The notes beneath the pieces are model-generated. The model saw nothing but the letters and a program-made list of their open reading frames with translations, was not told the DNA's origin and did no database searches. Shown one piece after another: positions 41,090 through 51,400 of a stretch of 55,766 nucleotides of DNA. This stretch comes from UMGS363 sp051881775. GTDB lineage: Bacteria; Bacillota; Clostridia; Oscillospirales; Ruminococcaceae. The stretch is taken from positions 1 through 55,766 of the forward strand of contig JBJEQN010000059.1 in NCBI GenBank assembly GCA_051881775.1, read 5' to 3'. The translations under genes were made by a program, and so were the position numbers. Within the stretch, counting starts at the first letter, position 1, and each line of letters starts with the position of its first letter.

Positions 41090-44014
41090 ATGAAATGTTT
41101 AAAATGCGATAGCGAATGGGTAACGAAAAATATAGCAATAAACAAATGTCCATTCTGTGGAGCGGATCTGTACAATGAAACTGAAGAAGATAGTATAAAG
41201 ATATTCGATAATTCCGCCGAAGCATTGATTTTTATATACAAAAAGCATGGTGCAAACATACTTCTTGGCAAAAAACTTAGCGCATATCTCGCTGATTACG
41301 CACCCGATCTTCCTAATCGTGTTAAGTGGCTTGTGAAAACTGTTTATGATTTAGGGGCAGCAGAGCTTCTCAGAGGTGCTATTAACGGTTCTGACAATAA
41401 CAAGCTTGAAACTATAAAGGCTGCTATTTCTTGTCTTACAGATAATTTTATTGATCCTAATATGGCAGAGAATATTATCAATGAATTTGCCGGTGCGCTT
41501 GGATGGAATATACAAAACGCAGCAGGAAATCCCGATGAACCCATTGATGATGAACAAGATCCGCTTTTGGTTGAAGGTTCTCCATATCATGATTTAGATT
41601 ATATTATTACAGAAGCGGCCAACGGAGATGCTTTTGCTCAATTTATATATGGCTATTTATATTTTACTGGAAAAAAGAATGGGATAGAAAAAAATTATAT
41701 CGAGGCAATAAAATGGTTGAACAGATATTTAGAGCAACGGGTTTATCCGAAATATACCGATTTTGCAGAAACACTAGTTGGCAAGATGTATGCTGACGGC
41801 GGATATGGAGTTGAAAAGAATTATTCTGAAGCAATCAAACATTTTAGAAGATTAGCGGAACAAGGAGATGCTCAATCGGAATGCAATCTAGGAATATGCT
41901 ACGCTAAGGATAATAACTATCCCGAAGCTGTTAAATGGTTAAAAAAAGCTGCAGAACACGGGATTGCAGATGGGGAAAGGGGACTCGGATTATGTTATTA
42001 TAATGGTCAAGGTGTGACTCAAGATTACGAAGAAGCTGTGAAATGGCTTCGTTTATCTGCTGAACATGGATGTCATGAGGCAGAGTACGTTTTAGGTGAA
42101 TGTTATTATAACGGAGAAGGCGTTGAACAGGATTACGAAGAATCAATAAAATGGTTTCGTCTTGCAGCTGAACATGGTGATTCAGATGCGGAGTATATGC
42201 TTGGTTTATGCTATTATGACGGAAAAGGAGTAGAACAAGATTACAAAGAAGCAGTAAAATGGTTAAAAAAATCTGCAGAGCATGACATTTCCGATGCTCA
42301 ATATTTACTTGGTGTATGTTATTATAAAGGTAATGGAATTACAAAAAACTACGCATTAGCAGCAAACTGGTTCAGAAAATCTGCTAAACAGGATAATGCT
42401 GATGCAATGCGTATGCTTGGAGAGTGTTATTACAAAGGAAATGGGCTAAAACAGAATTACTCAAAAGCTGTAAAATGGTTTAGCCTTGCTGCAGAAAAAG
42501 GTGATCTCGAAGCTGCATTCAGACTTGGTAAATGTTATGATTTTAGTGATGGCGTAGAAAAAAATGATTCAGAAGCATTAAAATGGTATATTTTTGCCGC
42601 TGAACATGGATTTCCTGCAGCAGCCAGTGAACTTGAAAGTATATATTATGATGGTAGTATTGGCGAAGAGAATCATACGGAAGCTGCAAAATGGTGTCAA
42701 CTTGCAGCTGAACAAGGAGATCGTGAAGCTCAACTTAGAATTGGTTCTTATTATTATTCAGGTGATGGCGTAGAAATGAATCATTCCGAAGCATTAAAAT
42801 GGTATCGACTTGCAGCTGAACATGAAAATCCCTTAATCAGCAGTAAAATTGGTGATTTTTATTATTATGGAGATGATGTAAGACAGGATTATGCTGAAGC
42901 TATAAAATGGTATCATCTTAATGCTGAAAATGGAGACTCTATAGGTCAATATATGATTGGTAAATGTTATTATAGTGGTCATGGAATAAAACAGAGTTTT
43001 GATGAGGCTGTAAAGTGGTTCCAAATTGCAGCAAAAAACTCGAATCCAAAAGCAGAATATATGCTCGGTACATGTTTCTATAATGGTCAAGGGGTGAACC
43101 GAGATTTAGACGAGGCATTAAAGTGGTATAAACTATCAGCAAAGCACGGATTTATTAATAGTCAATACATGATTGATGTATGTAATATGAACAGTACAGA
43201 TGCGATTAGTAGTGATGCAGAAAAATTAAAACATTATCACCGTGAAGCTGTGAAAGGAAATGCAAATGCTCAAAAGTTATTAGGTGAGTATTATTACTAT
43301 GGGCGCGGCGTTGGTCAAAACTACTGTGATGCGTTAAAATGGTATCATCTTGCAGCAGAACAAGGAAATCATGAAGCTGAATACATGATTGGTCAATGCT
43401 ATTATCATAACTTTGGAGTCGTCAAAAACAATTCAGAAGCATTAAAATGGTACCATCTTGCGGCAAAACATGGGCATTCTGATGCATCATTTATGATTGG
43501 TGAATGCAATTATGAAGGCGGCTATGGAATAGTAAAGAATTATTTTGAAGCCAAAAATTGGTATCAAATTGCTGCAGAACATGGGCATACTGAAGCAGCT
43601 GTTAAGACTGCAGAATGTTATGTTCATGGAATAGGGGTAGAAAGAGACCATAAACAAGCAATAAAATGGTATAAAATTGCGGCAGAACAAGGGAATTCAA
43701 ACGCAGAATATATGATGGGAGAAGAATATTGGAAAGATCAAGATTATGATAAAGCTGTAAAATGGTATAGTCTTGCTGCAGAACATGATAATGGAGATGC
43801 AGCATTAAAGATTAGTGAATGCTATTTTTATGGATATGGTGTAGAAATAGATTATGAAGAATCAGTAAAATGGTTATATTTTGCATACGAACTTAATAAT
43901 GTTTCTGCCATGCTAACATTAGGGATATATACAATGCAAAAAAAGGGCATACCAGAAATAATAGAATTATGGATAAAGAACAAGAGATGGATGTATCTAG
44001 ATTATGATAATTAG
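41090..44014 (+). CDS. Giant Sel1-repeat protein with N-terminal zinc ribbon (paralogue 1)
   Basis: 974 aa, no signal peptide. Residues 1-28 are a zinc ribbon (Cys 3, 6, 20, 23). Residues about 35-145 form a helical domain (HGANILLGKKLSAYLADYAP, NIINEFAGALGW) shared only with the paralogue at 48462. From about residue 155 to the end run roughly 20 Sel1-like repeats of 36 residues (pattern AEYMLGECYYNGEGVEQDYEEA, W..LAAEHG; read as two parts). Such solenoids bind proteins. ATG 41090 has AAAGGAG upstream. It precedes the TerY-P operon and is probably a scaffold or sensor in that system, by inference. Codons are AT-richer than in the uronate genes. Confidence 0.9.
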   Translation: MKCLKCDSEWVTKNIAINKCPFCGADLYNETEEDSIKIFDNSAEALIFIYKKHGANILLGKKLSAYLADYAPDLPNRVKWLVKTVYDLGAAELLRGAINGSDNNKLETIKAAISCLTDNFIDPNMAENIINEFAGALGWNIQNAAGNPDEPIDDEQDPLLVEGSPYHDLDYIITEAANGDAFAQFIYGYLYFTGKKNGIEKNYIEAIKWLNRYLEQRVYPKYTDFAETLVGKMYADGGYGVEKNYSEAIKHFRRLAEQGDAQSECNLGICYAKDNNYPEAVKWLKKAAEHGIADGERGLGLCYYNGQGVTQDYEEAVKWLRLSAEHGCHEAEYVLGECYYNGEGVEQDYEESIKWFRLAAEHGDSDAEYMLGLCYYDGKGVEQDYKEAVKWLKKSAEHDISDAQYLLGVCYYKGNGITKNYALAANWFRKSAKQDNADAMRMLGECYYKGNGLKQNYSKAVKWFSLAAEKGDLEAAFRLGKCYDFSDGVEKNDSEALKWYIFAAEHGFPAAASELESIYYDGSIGEENHTEAAKWCQLAAEQGDREAQLRIGSYYYSGDGVEMNHSEALKWYRLAAEHENPLISSKIGDFYYYGDDVRQDYAEAIKWYHLNAENGDSIGQYMIGKCYYSGHGIKQSFDEAVKWFQIAAKNSNPKAEYMLGTCFYNGQGVNRDLDEALKWYKLSAKHGFINSQYMIDVCNMNSTDAISSDAEKLKHYHREAVKGNANAQKLLGEYYYYGRGVGQNYCDALKWYHLAAEQGNHEAEYMIGQCYYHNFGVVKNNSEALKWYHLAAKHGHSDASFMIGECNYEGGYGIVKNYFEAKNWYQIAAEHGHTEAAVKTAECYVHGIGVERDHKQAIKWYKIAAEQGNSNAEYMMGEEYWKDQDYDKAVKWYSLAAEHDNGDAALKISECYFYGYGVEIDYEESVKWLYFAYELNNVSAMLTLGIYTMQKKGIPEIIELWIKNKRWMYLDYDN

Positions 44015-44167
44015 ATCTTGTAAAATAATCATGCGATGACAGTGAAAGTACTAAATTCATCGTTCTATGCCTCTGATGTCATTGCCATATAAGAATTATA
44101 ACTTGAATAAATTGTACAATTTCCGATGCAATAATTAATGATATTTGTAGATTTAGCACCAAAATCA

Positions 44168-44219
44168 TTGACGAAAATCGGCAAAAGTAATATAATTAAT
44201 TATACGCTACTTTCGTCAA
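44168..44219 (+). promoter_or_regulatory. Promoter of the TerY-P operon with flanking inverted repeat
   Basis: TTGACG (44168-44173), 17 bp, TATAAT (44191-44196). The 9-bp arms TTGACGAAA (44168-44176) and TTTCGTCAA (44211-44219) are perfect complements, covering the -35 box and the early transcribed region. They could form an operator for a dimeric repressor. The rest of 44015-44280 has no gene. Confidence 0.75.
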
Positions 44220-44280
44220 AGCTCGGCGAATTTTCCCCATTTTCAAAAACATCAATATCTGTTTATAAAAGGAGGAAAAA

Positions 44281-44760
44281 ATGGGTTTGTTTTCTCAAAA
44301 ACAGCAGTTTCAAATTTCAACAAGTATTCTCCCTCCTGCTGCCAAAAATGAGATACTTGCAAAACGATTACCTCAATTGAAAACAGATAGTGTTTTCCTT
44401 AAAAGTGGAGAAATGTGTTCCTATATTGATAAGGCTATTCTAAATTCCTATGTAAAGAAATCAATAAAACAGCATATATCACATAGTTCACCCGGTCTTT
44501 TTAAGGGAACTCGTTTTACAACAGGCGTGAGTAAACCTATCGAATACGAGGAGATTGTTCAAACAAGAGGAATACTTTACATTACAAACACACGAGTTGT
44601 TTTTCAAGCTTCTCAAAACGCCTTTGACAAACCGCATAAAGATCTTTCTGCAATACAGACATACAATAATGCAGTAATATTGCAGTACGGTAATAAAAAT
44701 TACGAACTAATAGTTCCGGATGGCAATCTGGTGGATTTAGTACTTAAACTCGTAAATTAA
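44281..44760 (+). CDS. Small beta-rich protein of the TerY-P operon (PH/GRAM-like)
   Basis: 159 aa. The C-terminal half (RGILYITNTRVVFQASQNAF, LSAIQTYNNAVILQYGNKNYELI) has the strand pattern and the TNTRVVF turn of GRAM/bacterial PH-like domains. The N-terminal half is a helical or linker region (EILAKRLPQLKTDSVFLKSGEMC). ATG 44281 has AAAGGAGG upstream. It is the first gene behind the operon promoter, 20 nt before the zinc-protein gene. The exact function is unknown; a membrane- or protein-recognition role is possible. Confidence 0.7.
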   Translation: MGLFSQKQQFQISTSILPPAAKNEILAKRLPQLKTDSVFLKSGEMCSYIDKAILNSYVKKSIKQHISHSSPGLFKGTRFTTGVSKPIEYEEIVQTRGILYITNTRVVFQASQNAFDKPHKDLSAIQTYNNAVILQYGNKNYELIVPDGNLVDLVLKLVN

Positions 44761-44780
44761 ATAGAATAAGAGGTATTTAT

Positions 44781-45140
44781 ATGAGGTATCCCGAAGCTAA
44801 AATTGGTCTATGTAAATGTCATGAAAACAAGATCATGGGCGTAAGGTTTGAACGGTCGGGAAAAAATTGGAAAGCCACATGGGCATTTCCAATAAAAAAA
44901 CCCGGTTCTGAAAAAAGAGAGAACTATGATAAAACACAGCTAACAGGATTAATTGAGTTAGATGCTGAATACCCTGGCTGTCCGTATTGTGGTGCTAAAG
45001 CGTTTATTATTTGCGGAGATTGCGGTGGATTGAACTGTAATGATCACCGGTCAAATATTTTTACCTGCCAATGGTGTGGTAAATCAGGCGAATTACAGGA
45101 TTATACCGGCGATGGATTTACTGCCGGCGGAGACAGATAA
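44781..45140 (+). CDS. TerY-C-like zinc-binding protein (free-standing)
   Basis: 119 aa with many metal ligands: CKC near residue 11, then CPYCG, ICGDCGG, NCNDH and CQWCG between residues 72 and 103. This spacing resembles the TerY-C metal-binding domain usually fused to the end of vWA TerY proteins. In this locus the vWA protein (46532) lacks such a domain, so the two parts appear to be encoded separately. AGAGG precedes ATG 44781. It lies 17 nt before the kinase gene. Confidence 0.75.
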   Translation: MRYPEAKIGLCKCHENKIMGVRFERSGKNWKATWAFPIKKPGSEKRENYDKTQLTGLIELDAEYPGCPYCGAKAFIICGDCGGLNCNDHRSNIFTCQWCGKSGELQDYTGDGFTAGGDR

Positions 45141-45157
45141 ATGAAAGGTGTGAAATA

Positions 45158-46480
45158 ATGGACGGATTACTTTCTGTTGGAACTGAACTTGTTTCGGAAT
45201 GTGGTAATACATATAAAATAATCAAGTTTCTCGGGGCCGGTGGACAAGGCGAAGTTTATGACGTTATTTGCGGAAATAAACACTATGCTCTGAAATGGTA
45301 TTTTAAGAATAGTGCAACTGATTCACAGAAAAAAATACTTGATAAACTTATTGAAAAAGGATCTCCAACAAAGAATGAAACAAAGGATATTTTTCTCTGG
45401 CCTGAAGATTTGATCTATAGATCGTCCGCGGAACCCTTCGGATACATAATGGAACTCAGAGGCAAGCAATATAAAGGCATTGTTGATCTTATGAAATGCC
45501 GTACCAGCCCGTCGTTCTATAATCTTGTGAAGGCTTGCTTCAATCTGACCAAAGGATACTACAAATTACATGAGCAAGGTTATCAGTACAGAGATATATC
45601 TTTCGGAAACGCATTTTTTGACCCTGATACGGGTGATGTTAAGATATGTGATAATGACAACGTTACTCCCAGCGGCTCTAAGGAAGGCGGAGTAAAAGGT
45701 ACACCCAGATTTATGGCACCTGAGATAGTTCGTGGTGAGGCTAAACCTTCAAGAAATACGGATCGTTTTTCATTAGCAGTACTTCTTTTCTATATGCTAA
45801 TGGTAAGTCACCCTCTTGAGGGAACAGAAGAAGCCAAGATAAAGTGTATGGATCCGGCAGCAATGTTAAAATTGTATGGTACTAATCCAATTTTCATTTT
45901 TGATCCCGATAACAGCACAAATCGTCCTAAGCCCGGATACCATGATAACGCCATTATTTATTGGGATATGTATCCCCAATACATAAAGGATCTGTTTATC
46001 CAGTCATTTACTGTCGGACTTAACACTCCCGCAAAGCGTGTTACAGAAAATCAATGGTTGGATGCTTTGTCAAAACTTATGAGCGGCATAGTAAAATGCC
46101 AGAATTGCGGCGCAGAGGTATTCTATGATGACGCAAAAGGTAAAACGGGACATGTTTGCTGGAACTGTAAGAAGAATGTTGCAATAGGTTCACAGATCAT
46201 TATTGGTAAAGGAAATAAACAGTTCAGAATACCAATTACATCAGAAACAAAGCTATACGCTCATCATATTCATGATAACTATGACATGACAACATTAATA
46301 GGTGAGGTCGTTGCAAATCCTAAGGATCCAACAAAATGGGGCGTAAGGAATAAAACATCTGATAACTGGACTTATATCAAAGCTGACGGTACACAGATTA
46401 TCGTTGCCAGCGAAAAGGCTGCTGCCATAGCCAAAAATGTAAAAATTGATTTTGGTACGGTAGAAGGAGAATTTGAGTAA
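45158..46480 (+). CDS. Ser/Thr protein kinase of the TerY-P module with zinc ribbon
   Basis: 440 aa. The kinase domain (residues about 15-300) has glycine loop GAGGQGEVY (26-34), Lys in YALKWY (46), catalytic loop YRDISFGN (144-151, Tyr in place of the usual His of HRD), metal motif DND (165-167, instead of DFG) and GTPRFMAPE. A zinc ribbon (CQNCG ... CWNCKK) follows near residue 315, then a beta-rich C-terminal domain (GSQIIIGKGNKQFRIPI) that could be a degenerate FHA-like module. This is the kinase of the TerY-P triad type. GAAAGG lies 6 nt before ATG 45158. Confidence 0.88.
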   Translation: MDGLLSVGTELVSECGNTYKIIKFLGAGGQGEVYDVICGNKHYALKWYFKNSATDSQKKILDKLIEKGSPTKNETKDIFLWPEDLIYRSSAEPFGYIMELRGKQYKGIVDLMKCRTSPSFYNLVKACFNLTKGYYKLHEQGYQYRDISFGNAFFDPDTGDVKICDNDNVTPSGSKEGGVKGTPRFMAPEIVRGEAKPSRNTDRFSLAVLLFYMLMVSHPLEGTEEAKIKCMDPAAMLKLYGTNPIFIFDPDNSTNRPKPGYHDNAIIYWDMYPQYIKDLFIQSFTVGLNTPAKRVTENQWLDALSKLMSGIVKCQNCGAEVFYDDAKGKTGHVCWNCKKNVAIGSQIIIGKGNKQFRIPITSETKLYAHHIHDNYDMTTLIGEVVANPKDPTKWGVRNKTSDNWTYIKADGTQIIVASEKAAAIAKNVKIDFGTVEGEFE

Positions 46481-46531
46481 TTGTATAACAAAGAAAATCG
46501 ATTGATGAATTAATTTACAGGAGGAAAAAAT

Positions 46532-47272
46532 ATGTCGGATATAATTGCAAGACCAGGTGGAGCATTGGCAAGCAGGCCTTTACATTTCTTTTGGGTAGTT
46601 GACTGCTCAGGTTCAATGTGGGGCGAAAAAATTGGTGTAGTAAACAACGCTATCCAAAGCGTTTTACCCGATATGATAGACGAAGCTGCAAACAATCCTA
46701 ATGCGCAGCTTATGATAAGAACATTAAAGTTCTCAACCGGGGCATCTTGGGTTACGGAAAATCCCGTCAAAGTTGAAGAGTATGTATGGGAAGACCTTGA
46801 TGCAGGAGGAGTTACCGACTTAGGAAAGGCGTTTGACCTGCTTGCCGCCCAGCTTGATATTAAGCAGATGGGTGACAGAGCACTTCCACCCGTAATTGTT
46901 CTTTTATCGGATGGTCAACCAACAGATGATTATAAAAAATCTCTTGAAAAGCTTCAGAAACTTCCTTGGGTTAGAAAAGCTGTTAAAATAGCTATATCTA
47001 TCGGTCAGGATGCAGATGATGACGTTCTTATTGAATTTACCGGAAACACAGAGCTTGTTCTTCAAGCAAATAATTCAAAAATGCTTGCAAAAATGATTAA
47101 ATGGGCATCTACAGCGGTTTCTGCCGTATCCTCCGGAGTTTCAAACACAAGTGAATCTGATAGTAATAATACACCGGATAATTCTATTCCAAGCGGCGGC
47201 AATGGTCCTCTTATTCTTGATATGGATAACATCCCGGAACCTGGCGATATTGATAGCGGAGATGTTTGGTGA
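46532..47272 (+). CDS. terY: vWA-domain protein TerY
   Basis: 246 aa. Complete metal-ion-dependent adhesion site: DCSGSM (24-29), Thr in GGVTDLG and Asp in LLSDGQPTDD. The fold fills residues about 17-205, followed by an acidic, Ser/Asn/Pro-rich tail (SESDSNNTPDNS ... EPGDIDSGDVW) that may be a phosphorylation or docking target. No TerY-C zinc domain is attached; a similar domain is encoded at 44781. AGGAGG lies 7 nt before ATG 46532. It probably bridges kinase and phosphatase signalling to a target. Confidence 0.88.
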   Translation: MSDIIARPGGALASRPLHFFWVVDCSGSMWGEKIGVVNNAIQSVLPDMIDEAANNPNAQLMIRTLKFSTGASWVTENPVKVEEYVWEDLDAGGVTDLGKAFDLLAAQLDIKQMGDRALPPVIVLLSDGQPTDDYKKSLEKLQKLPWVRKAVKIAISIGQDADDDVLIEFTGNTELVLQANNSKMLAKMIKWASTAVSAVSSGVSNTSESDSNNTPDNSIPSGGNGPLILDMDNIPEPGDIDSGDVW

Positions 47273-47289
47273 TAGGCGGAGGATAAAAT

Positions 47290-48159
47290 ATGACACCAAT
47301 TATTATTGGGAACGCCGTTAGAGGTGCCTCTCATATAAAGCACAACATTGAGCGTCAGGATAGTTTTCTGATTATCGATGGTGTCCATAAACATGGTAGG
47401 ACTAATCAATTCTACAGCCAGCTGTCTGATGATGTAAAAATTATTGCCGTTGCTGATGGTCATGGCAGTTCATCTTGTCCGTACAGTAAAACCGGATCTC
47501 AGACCGCAGTAAATGTTTTCTGTGATACTATGGCTGAATTTGCTGCCAAATATCGTGATAACATGCAAGATTTGTTTATTACATTGAATCGTGAAGGCGA
47601 AACAGCTAGATTATCCAGGAATATTGTTGGTGAGTGGGAAAAAAGAATACTGAGATTTCATGGTATGGAAAAGCGTTTTGTTCCATTAAACGCTGACAAC
47701 AGTATTGATGCAGATGCTATATGGAAACAATATGGCACAACTCTATTAGGTATGATGATCACTAATGATTTTATCTTTGTACTACAACTTGGTGATGGAG
47801 ACATTACTTATGTTGATGAAAACAAAGTATCACAAGTAATTGATAGTGATAAAATTTTAGGCGTAGAAACTCATTCGATTTCAAAGCCAAGTTCATGGAG
47901 AAAAATACATACAAGAGTTATCAGCTTAGAAAATGTTAATGACAAACCTTTTATGTATATTCTCTCAACTGACGGGTGGCAAAACAGCCACGCTTCGGAA
48001 GCAGATTTCCATAAAACTTGTAAGGATTATTTCAACATGATTCAGCAGTATGGAACAGAAAAAATTGACCAAAACATTCCGGTATGGCTTTCAGAAACCA
48101 GTGAGCAGGGATGCGGTGATGATATAACTGTTATATGCGCATATTTTAGCTGCAAATAA
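47290..48159 (+). CDS. PP2C-family protein phosphatase of the TerY-P module
   Basis: 289-aa metal-dependent Ser/Thr phosphatase. Metal-binding motifs include RQDSFLI (first Asp), VADGHGSSSCPYSKTGSQTA, LLGMMITNDFIFVLQLGDGDI, STDGW and GCGDDITVICAYF. It would reverse the kinase at 45158. GGCGGAGG is upstream, 17 nt after terY, so the set is co-transcribed and a terminator follows. Confidence 0.9.
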   Translation: MTPIIIGNAVRGASHIKHNIERQDSFLIIDGVHKHGRTNQFYSQLSDDVKIIAVADGHGSSSCPYSKTGSQTAVNVFCDTMAEFAAKYRDNMQDLFITLNREGETARLSRNIVGEWEKRILRFHGMEKRFVPLNADNSIDADAIWKQYGTTLLGMMITNDFIFVLQLGDGDITYVDENKVSQVIDSDKILGVETHSISKPSSWRKIHTRVISLENVNDKPFMYILSTDGWQNSHASEADFHKTCKDYFNMIQQYGTEKIDQNIPVWLSETSEQGCGDDITVICAYFSCK

Positions 48160-48195
48160 AATAAAAATTAACGGAAACTGTTTTACACCTGCTAA

Positions 48196-48228
48196 AAAGC
48201 ACCAAAGCAGATTTGGCTTTGGTGCTTT
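48196..48228 (+). terminator. Terminator of the TerY-P operon
   Basis: AAAGCACCAAAGC (48196-48208) pairs perfectly with GCTTTGGTGCTTT (48216-48228). The T-rich end of the arm serves as the U-run. Confidence 0.8.
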
Positions 48229-48366
48229 CATGATATAATGCGATAGGAACTTTAAAATTACTAACAACGCTTTATTCTTTCTATAAAATAAAGCATTGTT
48301 TTTAGGTAGCTCCGATGGAGTGAGGCACTAAAAGGATATACCATATTCTTTTAGTGTGCCAAAATA

Positions 48367-48395
48367 TTGTAAACCATTAGAGGATATAGTAAAAT
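48367..48395 (+). promoter_or_regulatory. Promoter of the second Sel1-repeat gene
   Basis: TTGTAA (48367-48372), 17 bp, TAAAAT (48390-48395), the same boxes and spacing as at 40996-41024. The leader down to the ribosome site is also duplicated. The interval 48229-48366 holds nothing else recognisable. Confidence 0.65.
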
Positions 48396-48461
48396 ATAGT
48401 ACATTACATATATTCGGCTGCACTTTCCATAAACCGCTGTGGCAAAAAAGGAGTTTAATGT

Positions 48462-51400
48462 ATGAAGTGCTTAAAATGTGAGAGCGAATGGGTAACAAAA
48501 AATATAGCAATAAACAAGTGTCCATTCTGTGGAGCGGAGCTTTACAGTGAAAACGAGGAAGAGAGCATTGGAATATTTGATAATTCTGCCGATGCATTGA
48601 TTTATATATACCAAAAGCATGGTGCAAATATACTTCTTGGCAAAAAACTGAGTGCATATCTTTCTGATTATGCTCCCAATCTGCCAAGTGGTGTTAAATG
48701 GGTCGTAAAATCAGTTTATGATCTGGGGGCAGCGGATCTTTTAAGGAATGCTATCAGCGGTTCGGAAAATGACAAACTCGAAACTATAAAAAAAGCCATT
48801 TCCCACCTTACAGATAACTTCATTAACTCTACTATGGCAGAAAGTATAATAAATGAGTTTGCTACAGCACTCGGATGGAATATTGAAGATAAATTAACTG
48901 ATTTTGAAAAAATCAGGAAATTAGCTGAAAAAGGAAATGCAGAATCACAGTTCACCCTCGGAAAATATTATTATACAGGAACAAATGTGGAGCAGAATTA
49001 CGAAGAAGCGGTGAAATGGTTCCGTCTTTCAGCAGAACAAAATGATTTGAAAGCATTGTGTATTCTGGGGAAATGTTACTTCGATGGCACAGGTGTTGAT
49101 CAAAATTATGAAAAAGCTCTAAAATGGTTTCACATTGCGGCTGAACAGGATATGGCTGAAGCTGAATATAATATTGGTGCATGTTATTATCAAGGAAATG
49201 GTGTAGAACAAGATTACGAGGAAGCCGCCAAGTGGTTTAATATTGCGGCTAAAAACGGCTACATAAAATCAGAATATGCTCTTGGCACTTGTTATTATTA
49301 TGGTAGAGGGGTAAATCAGGATTATAATGAAGCTATTAAGTGGATTAACCTGGCTGCCGAACACGGGTTTCCAGAAGCTGAATACAGGCTTGCTTTATGT
49401 TATCATTTGGGAAAAGGTGTCCCAAAAAATCTGGATGAAGCATTAAACTGGTTCCATCTTGCATCTGAACATGGAAATTCAACTGCTGCCTTTATGCTTG
49501 GGTTGATGTTTTTTAATGGCAAAGATGTAGAGCAGGATTATTATGAGGCAGTGAAATGGTTTCGACTTGCGTCTGATCTTGGAAACTATGAAGCAGTTTA
49601 TCAACTAGCTAAGTGCTATAATAGCGGAACTGGGGTAGAAAAAGATGAGGCAGAATCAATAAAACTGTTTCAACTTGCAGCCGAACATGGTGTTTCAGAA
49701 GCAGAAATTACAGTTGGTTTGTATTATTACGGTGAGGAAAATTTCAAAGAGGCAATTAATTGGTTTTGTCGTGCATCTCAGCATGGAAACCATAAAGCAG
49801 ATTTTATTATTGGATCTTGTTTTTATTTCGGAATTGGCATTGATGTAGATTATCAGGAGGCATTAAAATGGCTTTGCTTGGCATCTGAGCATGGTAATCA
49901 TATGGCGGATGTTATTATTGGAAATTGTTATTATTATGGATATGGTGTTGAACAAGACTACGAAAAAGCTGTAAACTGGTATCGTTTAGGAGCGGAATAT
50001 GGTAATGCTGATGCTGAATACAAATTAGGAAGTTGTTATTATAATGGAGATGGCATCGAAGAAAGCGAACTTGAAGCAATAAAGTTATATAAAAAGGCTT
50101 CTGAACACGGCAATATCAACGCAGAAAATGCACTTGGGGTGCATTACTATAATAATCATAACTATGAAGAAGCATTTAAATGGCTTACCCTTAGTGCCAA
50201 GCACGGAAACCATAGCGCAGACGAAATAATTGGTGATTGTTATTTGGGAGGAAAAGGAGTTGAACAAAATTCAGAAGAAGCTGTAAAATGGTACCGATTA
50301 AGTGCAGAGAATGGTAGTATAAATGCTGATTTCAAGCTTGGAATGTGTTATTTTATCGGCAATGGTGTTAAAGAGAATAATACAGAAGCATTTAATCATT
50401 TTAAAGCAGCAACAGAATATTGTAACATTGATGCACAGTACATGTTGGGCATTTGTTATTACAATGGTTATGGAACTGAACAAAACTATGCAAAAGCAGT
50501 AGAGTGTTTTAATATAGCCGCTGAACATTATCGAGAAGATGCTCAATATATGCTCGGAAAATGCTATTTTTATGGATTCGGAGTAGAACAAGATTACGTT
50601 GAAGCTGTTAATTGGTATAATCTTGCAGCTGAAGATGACCATGCTGAAGCAAAATTAATGCTAGGAAAATGTTATTTGAACGGATTGGGCGTGCAACAAG
50701 ATTACGATGAAGCTATTGATTGGTTTTATAAAGCAGCAACAGACGGAAATAAACATGCGGAATTCGAGCTTGGAAAATGTTATTATTATGGTTATGGCGA
50801 TAATCAGGATTACGAAGAAGCTGTTGATTATTTTCAGGATGCTATTAAGCATGACATTCCTGAAGCACATTATATGTTAGGCTTATGCTATTATAATGGA
50901 TATGGAATTGATTGGGATGAAGAAGAAGCTGTAAAATGTTTCAGAACAGCTGCAGCACAAGGCGTTTCAGATGCTGAATATATGTTAGGTGAATGCTATT
51001 ACAACGGAGATGGGGTAGACTGCGATTTTTTAGAAGCTATCAAGTGGTATAATCTTGCTGCTGAACACGATAATGCAAATGCAGTATTCAAATTGGCAGA
51101 ATGCTATTATAATGGCTGTGGAGTAGATCAAGATTTTTATAAGGCAATGAAACTATATCACTCTGTTGCAGCTAAAGGAAATTCAGATGCAGAATGTATG
51201 CTTGGAGAGTGCTTTTATTATGGCTTCGTTGTGGACCAAGACTATGAAATGGCCTTAAAATGGTTACGTCCTGCTGCTGAACACGGTAATGCTCAAGCCC
51301 AGTATTTGCTTGGAGAATGCTATGAAAACGGATATGGTCTGAAACATGATTACGAAGAAGCGATAAAATGGTACCGTATTGCGGCTAAACAGGAAAATGC

